A DNA stretch of 64,000 nucleotides from a bacterium 210917-SL.2.15. GTDB lineage: Bacteria; Bacillota; Clostridia; Oscillospirales; Oscillospiraceae. Shown piece by piece: positions 53,935 to 62,327 of the stretch. Location: the NCBI GenBank assembly GCA_020555605.1, contig JAJCJC010000010.1, positions 1 through 64,000 on the forward strand, given 5' to 3'. How positions within the stretch are numbered: the first letter of the stretch is position 1; every line of letters begins with the position of its first letter. The position numbers were made by a program, and so were the translations under genes. The notes under the pieces were generated by a model, which did no database searches, was not told the origin of the DNA, and was given only the letters and a program-made list of their open reading frames with translations.

Positions 53935-53963
53935 ATGATATGCGTACACGAACCGTTTGTCAA
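53935..53963 (-). promoter_or_regulatory. sigma-A promoter of metY
   Basis: TTGACA (53963-53958), 17-bp spacer, TATCAT (53940-53935) on the minus strand. It is back-to-back with the cysK promoter, 46 bp apart. Confidence 0.7.
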
Positions 53964-54009
53964 TGCCTATTTCAAAATTTTCGCTAAAAAAGAAGTCTTT
54001 GGAATCCCC

Positions 54010-54038
54010 TTGACAAAGACTAAACCTTGTGCTATTTT
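54010..54038 (+). promoter_or_regulatory. sigma-A promoter of cysK
   Basis: TTGACA (54010-54015), 17-bp spacer, TATTTT (54033-54038). A TTGGAATCC just upstream of the -35 might be half of an Rrf2/CymR-type site; this is weak. Confidence 0.65.
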
Positions 54039-54085
54039 TTACCTATCATTCATATATGCATTATGAGTTTTAAGGGAGGTCTGCC

Positions 54086-54142
54086 ATGAAAACCCCTTTT
54101 GTCCTGAGACGATGTCGCCTCCGATCGCTTTTGTCACCGTGA
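54086..54142 (+). CDS. candidate leader peptide upstream of cysK
   Basis: An 18-codon ORF with an excellent ribosome site (AAGGGAGG, spacer, ATG 54086) and two stop codons in a row (TGA TAA). Its centre reads [10 protein letters not shown]: one Cys codon set among Arg codons. It lies 77 bp before cysK and after the cysK promoter. Short Cys-containing peptides before cysteine-synthesis genes are known as translational sensors in other bacteria; here the mechanism is not visible, as no terminator follows. Confidence 0.55.
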   Translation: MKTPFVLRRCRLRSLLSP

Positions 54143-54218
54143 TAAGAACACTTTGTCCTGCAAAAAATACAAGACACCACATTCAAATTATAATGATACC
54201 TTGAAAGGAGACCCCACG

Positions 54219-55148
54219 ATGAAAATTTATGAAAAAATGACCGATCTGATCGGCGGCACACCCTTGCTGGAACTGAAAAATTATGAAAAAGCCAACGATT
54301 TGCAGGCTACTGTGGTAGCCAAGCTGGAATATTTCAACCCCGCCGGCAGCGTAAAGGACCGCATCGCCAAGGCCATGCTCGACGACGCCGAGGCAAAAGG
54401 GCTGCTACATTCCGATTCCGTGATCATCGAACCCACTTCCGGCAACACGGGCATCGGCCTGTCCGCTGTGGCGGCCGCCCGGGGTTACCGCGTGATCCTT
54501 ACCATGCCCGAAACCATGAGTGTGGAGCGGCGCAACCTGCTCAAAGCTTACGGCGCAGAACTGGTGCTGACCGACGGCGCGCTCGGCATGAAAGGCGCCA
54601 TCGCCAAAGCCAAGGAGCTGGCCGAAACCACACCCAACAGCTTCATTCCCAGTCAGTTTACCAATTCTGCCAATCCCGCTGTCCACCGCGCCACCACCGG
54701 CCCCGAAATCTGGGCGGACACCGACGGCAAAGTGGATATCTTCGTTGCCGGCGTGGGCACCGGCGGCACCATCTCCGGCGTGGGGGAATACCTGAAATCC
54801 CAAAATCCCGACGTAAAAGTGGTAGCGGTGGAACCCGCCGGCTCTCCGGTGCTCTCCAAGGGAACGCCCGGCCCCCATAAAATCCAGGGCATTGGCGCGG
54901 GCTTTGTCCCGGATACCCTGAACACCAAGGTATACGATGAAATTATTTCCGTGGAAAATGAGGACGCCTTTGCCACAGGCCGCGCGCTGGCCCGCCATGA
55001 AGGCCTGCTGGTGGGCATTTCATCCGGCGCGGCTGTGTGGGCGGCGGCCCAACTGGCCAAGCAAGCAGAAAACAAAGGGAAAATGATTGTCGCTCTTCTT
55101 CCCGACACAGGCGAGCGCTATCTCTCCACCCCCATGTTCTCCGAATAA
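54219..55148 (+). CDS. cysK: cysteine synthase A
   Basis: 309-residue PLP enzyme that makes cysteine from O-acetylserine and sulfide. PLP Lys46 lies in [14 protein letters not shown]; the substrate loop is [12 protein letters not shown]; the phosphate cup is [12 protein letters not shown]; the C-terminal domain keeps [11 protein letters not shown] and [11 protein letters not shown]. The start is ATG 54219 behind AAAGGAG; a longer frame begins at 54153 without a ribosome site. In Bacillus, CysK also acts as partner of the Rrf2 repressor CymR; an Rrf2 gene lies 150 bp downstream. Confidence 0.97.
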   Translation: MKIYEKMTDLIGGTPLLELKNYEKANDLQATVVAKLEYFNPAGSVKDRIAKAMLDDAEAKGLLHSDSVIIEPTSGNTGIGLSAVAAARGYRVILTMPETMSVERRNLLKAYGAELVLTDGALGMKGAIAKAKELAETTPNSFIPSQFTNSANPAVHRATTGPEIWADTDGKVDIFVAGVGTGGTISGVGEYLKSQNPDVKVVAVEPAGSPVLSKGTPGPHKIQGIGAGFVPDTLNTKVYDEIISVENEDAFATGRALARHEGLLVGISSGAAVWAAAQLAKQAENKGKMIVALLPDTGERYLSTPMFSE

Positions 55149-55181
55149 ACCATTTTCCCTCTCTTCTTCCTCCTGCGCCGT

Positions 55182-55229
55182 AAAAGAGCAGCCCGGGGGA
55201 GCACTGCTGCTCCCCCGGGCCGCTCTTTG
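55182..55229. terminator. bidirectional terminator
   Basis: A very stable stem (AAAGAGCAGCCCGGGGGAGC and near-complement), between convergent cysK and rrf2. Confidence 0.85.
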
Positions 55230-55297
55230 TCATCAGAACATATTTCCTGCACTGCAGCCGAATGTATTCTTCTCCGATCCGGAACTGCCCCGGCCAC

Positions 55298-55735
55298 TCA
55301 AATGCTGTAATCGTTGATCTGGCGCATTTGTTCCCGATCCAGAATATCCTGCAGCGTAATGCCGTCCAAATACTCGCAGATCACCCTGTGCAGCCCCTGC
55401 CAGACCGGCAGCGTGGCACAGCCCGCGCTGCGCTCACATTCCATCGGTGAGCGTTCCAGACAGGCCACCGGGGCCAAACTCCCTTCGGTCAGACGCAGGA
55501 TCTCGCCCACAGTATAATCCTTCGGTTTCCGGGCCAGCCGGTAACCTCCCTGAAAACCGCGATTTGTCTGCAACACGTCAGACCGGTTGAGAACCGGGAC
55601 AATCTGCTCCAAATATTTTTTAGAGATACCCTGCCGGGCCGCCACATCCTTCAGCGCTACATAACCTTCCTCCTGATGCTCCGCCAGATCCAGCATCATG
55701 CGCAGCGCATAGCGCCCCTTGGTTGAAATTTTCAC
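55298..55735 (-). CDS. Rrf2-family regulator (IscR/CymR-like)
   Basis: 145 residues. The winged helix (GRYALRMMLDLAEHQEEGYVALKDVAARQGISKKYLEQIVPVL, RGFQGGYRLAR) is typical of Rrf2. The loop carrying Fe-S ligands in IscR has three Cys here (ACLERSPMECERSAGCATLP, spacing C-x7-C-x5-C), so an Fe-S sensor is possible. The start is GTG 55735 after AGGGAG. Beside cysK and metY, it may regulate cysteine supply like CymR, but CymR proper lacks the Cys cluster; an Isc/Suf role is equally open. Confidence 0.88.
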   Translation of the reverse strand: MKISTKGRYALRMMLDLAEHQEEGYVALKDVAARQGISKKYLEQIVPVLNRSDVLQTNRGFQGGYRLARKPKDYTVGEILRLTEGSLAPVACLERSPMECERSAGCATLPVWQGLHRVICEYLDGITLQDILDREQMRQINDYSI

Positions 55736-55830
55736 TCTGCGCGCTCCCTTCTGTGTATCGTAATTAAAGCCAATAATAACATGTATTTTATAGGTTTTCA
55801 ACCCCTCTTTCTTCTTCTCCACACACCATA

Positions 55831-55873
55831 AAAAAGCAGGGACGCCCCCACAGTGTGGGGGCGTCCCTGCTTC
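55831..55873 (-). terminator. terminator of the SLH surface-protein gene
   Basis: A 17-bp stem (AAGCAGGGACGCCCCCA and complement) followed on the minus strand by TTTTTT. Confidence 0.88.
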
Positions 55874-55885
55874 TCTGCGAATGTT

Positions 55886-58800
55886 TTACTTCACAACATT
55901 CTGATCAAAATTCATCAGCATCTGCGCCACTTCGGAGCGGGTGGCATTGGCTTTGGGCGCAAGGCCTGCGCCAGTGCCGTTGATCACACCTGCACCCACA
56001 GCCCAGTTCAGCGCGGAAACCGCATAACCGGAAATCTCATCTGCATCAGCAAATCCCGTCAGATTCTCTTCCAGCGTCACCGTATCCATACCCTTGTACT
56101 GAGCATAGCGGAACAGAATGACCGCCAGCTGCTCACGGGTGATGGGATCGTTGGGGCCGAAGTTGCCGTTGTCGTAGCCGCTCACGATCTTCTCGGAAGC
56201 CGCCCAGCGCACTGCTTCGGCAAACCACTCGCTGCCCTTCACGTCGCCGAAGGACATGGCGTAGTTGACCGTCTGGTGGCCCTCCAGGTTGAAGATCACC
56301 TGCGCCATCTGGCCGCGGTTCAGCTTGTCGGCCGGCATGAACTTCCCGTTGTTGCCCTGCATCATGCCCTTGTCGCTAACATACTGCACCGCATCGGCAT
56401 ACCAGGCGTCCGCACTCACATCACTGTAGCCCATATCCTTGCTCTCTTCCACGAAGGTAGCTTCCACCGTTACAGCGCTCTTGGGCATGGTAAAGGTGTA
56501 CTTCGTATCGCTCTTCTTGGTCAGCTTGAGTTCATTCCCGTTCTTATCGGTCACCGTCAGCTCATCCAGCTCATAACCGTTATCGGGCTGAACTGTCAGC
56601 GTAACCGTAGTGCCGGAGCTGGCACGGCTGCGGTTGCTGTCCACGCTGCCGTGCTTGGCCTTCTCCACGTTCACCGCATATGTCGTACTGGAAGATCCGC
56701 CGCCGGAGGAAGGACGGGTGTATTTAACCTCAAAGCTCTCATTTGCTTTGACATTTTCATGCTTTTCGCCGTTAATGGTGACAGTCAAATTGGACTCGGT
56801 TCCGTTTTTCACCTTAATCGTGCGAGTGTCACCGCTCATGCTGAAGTTCGTGTTTGCATCGGGGGCTTTCAGAATGGTCACAGTATTGCCATTCTCAGCT
56901 GCATTCAGAGCATCGGTGAGGTTCATATAACGATCACCGTTCACTTCTGCCGCAGCCGCGGGGGTAGTACTGACCACAAACGCGCTGAACCCATGAGGGT
57001 TGGTAAAGGTTGCGACATTCCCTGCCACGGTTGCAACATACTCATGACCTTTGTGCTGAACATAGACTTGGTTATTGGTTACACTCCAGCTCCCAGGCAG
57101 GGTAATGCTAATCGTCATGGTCTGCAAATTCGTCAGTTTCTTTTCGGAGCCTTCCAAAACCACAGCGTTTGCAGTTTCACCCTGCCCCGCTTCACCGACT
57201 ACCACGATTTTATCAGCCTGCTCAGCCGTAGATGCCACCACGCGATACATGGGCGTGATGTCCAGCGTAAAGGTCTTGTTGATATTATCATACGCTGTCG
57301 GCTTGATATCCAGATAAGCCTGAACATAAGTTGTAACGTTTTCCTGAACCTCTACACCACTACCCGGAGCTTTTAGTGCCGCCTCAGCATCCCCTTTCTC
57401 TTCCTGCGTGACCGTATTTACAACACTATTCGCAGCTGCTGCCAGCACACCGTCATCTTTGACACTGGCGGCAACATTCGTAATGGCAGTTTTGTCCTCA
57501 TCGCTCATGGAAGGCAACTTAGAATCATCCACCACCGGATCACCGGCCGCAGGCTTAACCACGACATCTGTCGTAACCTTATCTCCGACCGTAAATGCAT
57601 AGCCGGGTTCGGTTCCGGGCAGAGCCGCTTTACCATTCGCCACATAAGCGCTGGGGTCGCTGGTGAAATGGCCGCTCTCAATAATAATTTTAGCGGCCTC
57701 ATCGTCTCCGTTCGGGTTAGTACATTCCATCGCACCTTGGATATAACTACTGCCCTTTACCGTAACACAAACACCAGTATAACTGGCATAATCGCAAGAA
57801 TCGAATGCAAACCCGCCTGCTTTGGGTTCGATGATCGTGGTATCCTGAATCGTCACATTACCGCAGTTATTGGAAACAGTGTAATCCTCTGCTTGCAGAT
57901 TACTGCCGTCAACAATCATGTTTTCCAGCGTCAGATCACAATAATTCTGCACAATCATACGAACACCGGAGTCTCTCGTGGAAGTAATCGTACCATTTTT
58001 CAGAATAACCTGAGCATTGGGCTGATCGTTTCCATTCCATTCCAGATGGAATGCCTGAGACTGCGTTCCAGCAGAGCCAACAGCCGGACCGGTACAGGTA
58101 TAAGTGTGACCGCCAAAATCAATGGTAAAATTCTTTACGCCAGTGCCATCGGCTGCTCCCTTAAATGTGCCGACACCCGCACCGGAAGCATCTCTCAACA
58201 TAGTGACTGTGCCGTCGCCTTGAACCGCCGCTACAGCAGAGGGCAGAGTGGCAAAATACTGGTCACCAACCTGAGCAACTGCGTTGCCGGCATCCAGTTT
58301 CTGCACAACTCCCTCTGCATTCTGGATATAGCCTTCGGGTAGATACTCGCTCACATCACTGGAGAACTTACCGCCGGTGATAGCAAAACTGATCTTATGC
58401 GTACTGTCTGCCTTGATAATTAGTGCGTTCTCCTCAGCCGCCAGTTTGCCGCCGCTGATATTGACTGTGCAGTCACCATACTCGGCAGCAATGTTGACCG
58501 CAGCCGCTGCCTGACCACCGGTGCCGTCGCCCCAGTTGCCGGTATCACCAGTGCCCTTGCTGGTCACCACCGCGTTATCTCTGATATTCAGTGTGCCGCG
58601 CTGGATGCTGACGCCGCCAGCCGCGCCATACACCGTGCCGCCCTTGACGGTAGTCTCGCCGTTGTGGGGCAGGTACAGAGCGTAATCGGCAGTAGAGATC
58701 AACTCGCCGCCGTTGATAACAACGTTAGAGGGCTTTGCGATATCCGTGCCATTGCCGGAAATCGCATACCATCCTGCTTCGACCTTGCCGCCGTTGATGG

Positions 58801-59263
58801 TCATGGTTCCGCCCTTGCCAATACCAAGCGCGAACTGTCCATTATCGGCAGGATCTTCGCGCACAGTCTGCACAAAGCCGCTCTCCATGGTGAAGTTGCC
58901 GCCGGTCACATCGATCACAGCATAACCAGTTGCGCCTCCAGTATAATTAGTTTCTGTATAGACCTTACCTGTACCTACACTGTCCTTCAAGGTTAGGCTT
59001 GCTCCAGCAGGGACATCAATGTTTCCCCCCGCTGTATTGGCAGCCTTTAATTCACATCCTGCCAAGTCCAGCGTGACTTCGCCTTCAACTACCCAGCCGG
59101 TGGCGGAAATATCCGTGTTTTCCGTCAGGGTAATAACGCCGTCCACCGCCTCCGGAAGGGCAGTGGACACAGGCGCAGGTTCGCCTTCCACCGCAAACGC
59201 CGCGGGCATCAGGCTCAGCACCATGGCAAGCGCTAACACGACAGATAGGAACTTCTTCTTCAT
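55886..59263 (-). CDS. large surface protein: beta-helix-like region, InlB-type repeat, three SLH domains
   Basis: 1125 residues, exported by a signal peptide (KKKFLSVVLALAMVLSLMPAAFA). Residues 40-560 are rich in Gly, Thr and Asn with repeated INGG/VTGG/ISGGK units (TMTINGGKVEAG, NVVINGGELIST, TVNISGGKLAAE), as in right-handed beta-helix adhesins. A middle region of lower similarity and a PxxGGGSSSTTY linker follow. Near residue 920 there is an InlB/Flg_new-like repeat (GSVDSNRSRASSGTTVTLTVQPDNGYELDELTV), then three SLH repeats (YSDVSADAWYADAVQYV; FGDVKGSEWFAEAVRWA; FADADEISGYAVSALNWA) that bind wall polymer. The start is ATG 59263 after AAAAAGGAG. Likely an S-layer-associated adhesin. Confidence 0.88.
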   Translation of the reverse strand: MKKKFLSVVLALAMVLSLMPAAFAVEGEPAPVSTALPEAVDGVITLTENTDISATGWVVEGEVTLDLAGCELKAANTAGGNIDVPAGASLTLKDSVGTGKVYTETNYTGGATGYAVIDVTGGNFTMESGFVQTVREDPADNGQFALGIGKGGTMTINGGKVEAGWYAISGNGTDIAKPSNVVINGGELISTADYALYLPHNGETTVKGGTVYGAAGGVSIQRGTLNIRDNAVVTSKGTGDTGNWGDGTGGQAAAAVNIAAEYGDCTVNISGGKLAAEENALIIKADSTHKISFAITGGKFSSDVSEYLPEGYIQNAEGVVQKLDAGNAVAQVGDQYFATLPSAVAAVQGDGTVTMLRDASGAGVGTFKGAADGTGVKNFTIDFGGHTYTCTGPAVGSAGTQSQAFHLEWNGNDQPNAQVILKNGTITSTRDSGVRMIVQNYCDLTLENMIVDGSNLQAEDYTVSNNCGNVTIQDTTIIEPKAGGFAFDSCDYASYTGVCVTVKGSSYIQGAMECTNPNGDDEAAKIIIESGHFTSDPSAYVANGKAALPGTEPGYAFTVGDKVTTDVVVKPAAGDPVVDDSKLPSMSDEDKTAITNVAASVKDDGVLAAAANSVVNTVTQEEKGDAEAALKAPGSGVEVQENVTTYVQAYLDIKPTAYDNINKTFTLDITPMYRVVASTAEQADKIVVVGEAGQGETANAVVLEGSEKKLTNLQTMTISITLPGSWSVTNNQVYVQHKGHEYVATVAGNVATFTNPHGFSAFVVSTTPAAAAEVNGDRYMNLTDALNAAENGNTVTILKAPDANTNFSMSGDTRTIKVKNGTESNLTVTINGEKHENVKANESFEVKYTRPSSGGGSSSTTYAVNVEKAKHGSVDSNRSRASSGTTVTLTVQPDNGYELDELTVTDKNGNELKLTKKSDTKYTFTMPKSAVTVEATFVEESKDMGYSDVSADAWYADAVQYVSDKGMMQGNNGKFMPADKLNRGQMAQVIFNLEGHQTVNYAMSFGDVKGSEWFAEAVRWAASEKIVSGYDNGNFGPNDPITREQLAVILFRYAQYKGMDTVTLEENLTGFADADEISGYAVSALNWAVGAGVINGTGAGLAPKANATRSEVAQMLMNFDQNVVK

Positions 59264-59305
59264 TTTTTTACCACTCCTTTTTATTGTTGATGCTTTGGGA
59301 AACTC

Positions 59306-59365
59306 TATCGATATACTCAATAAATCAAGCATGCGCCCATTATACTCTATTTATCGAGTATAGTC
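59306..59365. promoter_or_regulatory. repeated operator between the SLH gene and the HTH gene
   Basis: The motif ATACTCAATAAAT at 59310 on the plus strand recurs as ATACTCGATAAAT on the minus strand near 59362-59348, and the second copy is part of a perfect dyad (TATACTC, eight bases, GAGTATA). The sites lie between the divergent SLH gene and the small HTH gene, so this HTH protein may control both. Confidence 0.6.
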
Positions 59366-59403
59366 AACAAATGAAGTATGCTAAGCTTTTTATGGTGATG
59401 CGA

Positions 59404-59631
59404 ATGATCAGTTATCAACCCTTTTATGAAACGCTGTTTCAAAAAGGAATAACCGAATATTATTTAATCTTCAAACAGGGCGTGACCGCCAGCACGCTTC
59501 ACCGCATGAAACATGGAAAACCCATCTCCACCACCACACTCAACACGCTGTGCGAAATTTTAGATTGCCGGGTTGAAAACGTGCTGGAGTATGTTCCCGA
59601 CGCAGACAGTGTGGAAACGCCGCTTTCTTAA
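59404..59631 (+). CDS. small XRE/HTH_26-type regulator
   Basis: 75 residues with a single helix-turn-helix: FYETLFQKGITEYYLIFKQGVTASTLHRMKHGKPISTTTLNTLCEILDCRVENVLEY. Proteins of this type act as simple dimeric repressors. The start is ATG 59404 with GGTGATG before it; the frame is open from 59284. It is divergent from the large SLH gene and shares the operator region with it. Confidence 0.82.
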   Translation: MISYQPFYETLFQKGITEYYLIFKQGVTASTLHRMKHGKPISTTTLNTLCEILDCRVENVLEYVPDADSVETPLS

Positions 59632-59649
59632 AAAGCATGCAATGCTCAT

Positions 59650-59696
59650 CTTTTGTTTTTAGAAAAAACAAAAGACCGCTCCGGAGCGGTCTTCGA
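59650..59696. terminator. double hairpin after the HTH gene
   Basis: An A/T-rich inverted repeat (TCTTTTGTTTTT with AAAAAACAAAAGA) overlaps a perfect 22-bp GC-rich palindrome at 59672-59693. The GC hairpin followed by TTTTGTTTTTT reads as a terminator on the minus strand; on the plus strand the signal is weak. The 59632-59875 gap has nothing else recognisable besides the next promoter. Confidence 0.5.
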
Positions 59697-59875
59697 ACAC
59701 CATCGAATGCATCGCAACCTTCCAGAAGAATCCCATTTCCAGTTTTCAACGATACAATTTTATTATAAAACCATCTTTCCTGCTTGTCAATGCCGCAGGA
59801 AAAATCCGCCCGCTATTTGCAGACGGGCCAAAAGTATGCTATGATACGCAAAACAGCGAAAGGCGTGAGATTTGA

Positions 59876-60130
59876 ATGTGGAATATCATTGAATACAATC
59901 AGATTGCCCGGGGTGAAGGCGTGCGGCTGTTCACCGCCTGCGGCATCTTCGAGGGCGTGTACCGCGGCTCGGAAGCGGTGGACGAGTCCCAGCCTGAACA
60001 GTGGGTCGTGCTCAGCGACGTAACGTTCTCCCCCGCCCGGGGCGGAGTGGCGGGAGCCGAGCAGATCCATATGAGCGACGCCAATGTCCAGCTCTCGCAG
60101 ATCATTGCGCTGGATCTGGACAACGGATAA
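59876..60130 (+). CDS. small protein of unknown function
   Basis: 84 residues, soluble and acidic (starts MWNIIEYNQIARGEGV, ends QLSQIIALDLDNG). I do not recognise the family. The alternation GEGVRLFTACGIFEGVYRGSE ... QWVVLSDVTF ... QLSQIIALDL resembles a small all-beta Sm-like barrel, but that is only an impression. A promoter (TTGCAG, 17-bp spacer, TATGAT) and GAAAGG precede it, and a strong terminator follows, so it is a one-gene transcription unit. Confidence 0.7.
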   Translation: MWNIIEYNQIARGEGVRLFTACGIFEGVYRGSEAVDESQPEQWVVLSDVTFSPARGGVAGAEQIHMSDANVQLSQIIALDLDNG

Positions 60131-60154
60131 ATCAGTGCACAGACTTATCCGCCG

Positions 60155-60193
60155 CCCCCCGGCGGCATGGTAACAATCCATGCCGCCGGGGGG
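60155..60193 (+). terminator. terminator of the small unknown gene
   Basis: A 16-bp perfect GC-rich stem (CCCCCCGGCGGCATGG and complement). The T-tail is weak (TGCTGTTTC). Confidence 0.65.
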
Positions 60194-60369
60194 TGCTGTT
60201 TCAAAGACCATATCCCAATCAATTTTGTATTTTTTGCACATTATCCACAAATCCGTGCATTTTTCACTCCCGCTTTGAAACGGGATCCGCTATACTGAGC
60301 ATGCAAATTTCCCTTGCGGAAACGGTTTCATTCTTTCTACGATAAAACCGACAGAAAGAAGGGGGCTTT

Positions 60370-61740
60370 ATGGCACAACCGACACAAGGCAACACTTTTA
60401 CCTCCGGCCCGATTCTCCTCCCCTTTATTCGTTTTACCCTGCCTATTCTGCTCTCCATGTTTCTTCAGGCTCTTTACAGCGCCGTAGACCTTATTGTAAT
60501 CAGCCGCTATTGTGGTGCAGCGGAAATTGCCGCCGTGGCGGCTGGCGGCAATGTTATGTACATGATCCAGGTGGTAGTGACCGGCCTGGCGATGGGCGTG
60601 ACCGTGGCCGTCGGACGGTATATCGGCGAAGAAAATTTTGAAGACGCCGCCAAATCCATGGGTTCTTCCATCTGCGTATTTGCCATGTTCGGCGCGATCC
60701 TGACTGCAATCATGCTGATTGCCACTCCGTTCCTGATCCGTGTGATGGATATGCCGCCGGAAGCGTACCAGTTCGCAGTGGATTATTTAATGATCTGCAG
60801 CGCAGGCATCCTGTTTTTAGTGGGATATAACCTGATCAGCTGTATCTTCCGCGGGATCGGCAACTCGATTCTCCCGCTGGTGTTTGTGATCATTGCCGCC
60901 GCCATCAATGTGGCTGGCGATATCATACTGGTGACACAGTACAACATGGGGGTACGAGGTGTTGCTATTGCCACAGTCTGTGCCCAGGCCATCAGTGTGA
61001 TTCTATCCATTCTTATTATTCACGCAATCAAACTGCCCTTTCAATTTTCCAGAAAACACATCCGCTTCGACGGTGAACCGATCCGGGAGCTGTTTTCCAT
61101 CGGCACGCCTGTGGCCCTGAAAGATCTGGTTACACAGTTTTCTTTTCTTGCCGTCAACGCCATTGCCAACGGCATGGGCGTACTGCTTTCGGCCGGTTAT
61201 GGCATTGCTTGGAAGGTCGTCAGTTTTGTGCTGTTGATTCCGATTTCTTTTATGCAGTCGATGTCTGCCTTTATTGCTCAAAATATGGGCGCCCAGCAAC
61301 CTGAACGCGCGAAAAAGACTTTGTATTATGCTTGGGCTGTCGCCGTCGGTATCGGTTTTGTGGTATTTTACGTCGTGCGGTTCCACAGCGCGGCCTTGGC
61401 TGCTATCTTCACCCCTAATCAGGATGTCATTGCAGCAGCAGCAGATTATCTCAAAGGATTTTCTATTGACTGTATCCAGGTAGGCATTCTGTTTTGTTAC
61501 ATGGGTTTTTATAACGGTTGCTGCCGCACCAGGTTCGTCTTTTTCCAAGCCTTCTGGGATGGCTGGGTCATGCGTGTGCCGGTGGCCTATTTCATGAGCC
61601 AGATGGCGGGCGCGCACCTGTTCCACATCGCTCTGGCGACGCCTATTGCCACTTTCAGTACCATTACCGTATGCACACTCTATTATCTCATCATCCGCAA
61701 ACATATTTTCAACACCCCCAAAGGCATCCCTTCTACATGA
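60370..61740 (+). CDS. MATE-family efflux transporter
   Basis: 456 residues with twelve predicted helices in two six-helix halves. FIRFTLPILLSMFLQALYSAVDLIVISRYCG and the TGLAMGVTVAVGRYIGEEN region are typical for the N-half; FSIGTPVALKDLVTQFSFLAVNAIANGMG and FYNGCCRTRFVFFQAFWDGWVMRVPVAYFMS for the C-half. It likely exports cationic compounds in exchange for sodium or protons. GAAGGGGG precedes the ATG. It stands alone and ends at a shared terminator with the ribosomal operon. Confidence 0.92.
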   Translation: MAQPTQGNTFTSGPILLPFIRFTLPILLSMFLQALYSAVDLIVISRYCGAAEIAAVAAGGNVMYMIQVVVTGLAMGVTVAVGRYIGEENFEDAAKSMGSSICVFAMFGAILTAIMLIATPFLIRVMDMPPEAYQFAVDYLMICSAGILFLVGYNLISCIFRGIGNSILPLVFVIIAAAINVAGDIILVTQYNMGVRGVAIATVCAQAISVILSILIIHAIKLPFQFSRKHIRFDGEPIRELFSIGTPVALKDLVTQFSFLAVNAIANGMGVLLSAGYGIAWKVVSFVLLIPISFMQSMSAFIAQNMGAQQPERAKKTLYYAWAVAVGIGFVVFYVVRFHSAALAAIFTPNQDVIAAAADYLKGFSIDCIQVGILFCYMGFYNGCCRTRFVFFQAFWDGWVMRVPVAYFMSQMAGAHLFHIALATPIATFSTITVCTLYYLIIRKHIFNTPKGIPST

Positions 61741-61788
61741 TTCTTTCACATCCCTCATCCTACCCCTCATCTTTTTTCCCTCGCAGCG

Positions 61789-61826
61789 CAAAAATCCCCC
61801 AGGCTATCAAGCCTGGGGGATTTTTC
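61789..61826. terminator. bidirectional terminator
   Basis: AAAAATCCCCCAGGC and GCCTGGGGGATTTTT form a perfect stem that serves both the MATE gene and the rplJL operon. Confidence 0.92.
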
Positions 61827-61868
61827 CTATTCCAATATGCCTGCTTGCGCAGGCCAAGTGGAAACCGC

Positions 61869-62243
61869 TTACTTCAGCTCGACCTTTGCGCCGACTTCTT
61901 CCAGCTTGCCCTTGATCTCGTCAGCCTCAGCCTGAGGAGCAGCCTCCTTGATGACGGCGTTCTCAGTCTCAACCAGCTTCTTAGCCTCAGCCAGGCCCAG
62001 GCCGGTGATCTCACGGACAACCTTGATGACCTTGATCTTCTGATCGCCCACAGCGGTCATGACCACGTTGAACTCAGTCTTGGCTTCCTCAGCGGGAGCA
62101 GCAGCGCCGCCGGCAGCGGGAGCAGCCATAGCAGCGGCGGAAACGCCGAATTCCTCTTCCAGAGCATGCACCAGATCGTTCAGTTCCAGAACGGTCAGAG
62201 CCTTGATTTCTTCGATCATAGCAGTTACTTTTTCGCTTGCCAT
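61869..62243 (-). CDS. rplL: ribosomal protein bL12 (L7/L12)
   Basis: 124 residues, the stalk protein that recruits translation factors. N-terminal dimer domain ([26 protein letters not shown]), Ala-rich hinge ([18 protein letters not shown]), and globular domain ([38 protein letters not shown]). It ends the operon: a terminator comes 40 bp later and rpoB does not follow, contrary to the common rplL-rpoB order. Confidence 0.98.
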   Translation of the reverse strand: MASEKVTAMIEEIKALTVLELNDLVHALEEEFGVSAAAMAAPAAGGAAAPAEEAKTEFNVVMTAVGDQKIKVIKVVREITGLGLAEAKKLVETENAVIKEAAPQAEADEIKGKLEEVGAKVELK

Positions 62244-62327
62244 TGTATTGTACCTCCTAATTGAAAGTTAATTGTAACGTAAAATAGTTGCGGGCCAAAG
62301 CCCGTGCGGGGATTGATGCGCAGCCGC

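Noticed and set aside
55853..57376. 507-codon plus-strand frame antisense to the SLH gene
   Set aside because: Shadow of the repeat-rich surface-protein gene; His/Arg-rich and without a ribosome site.
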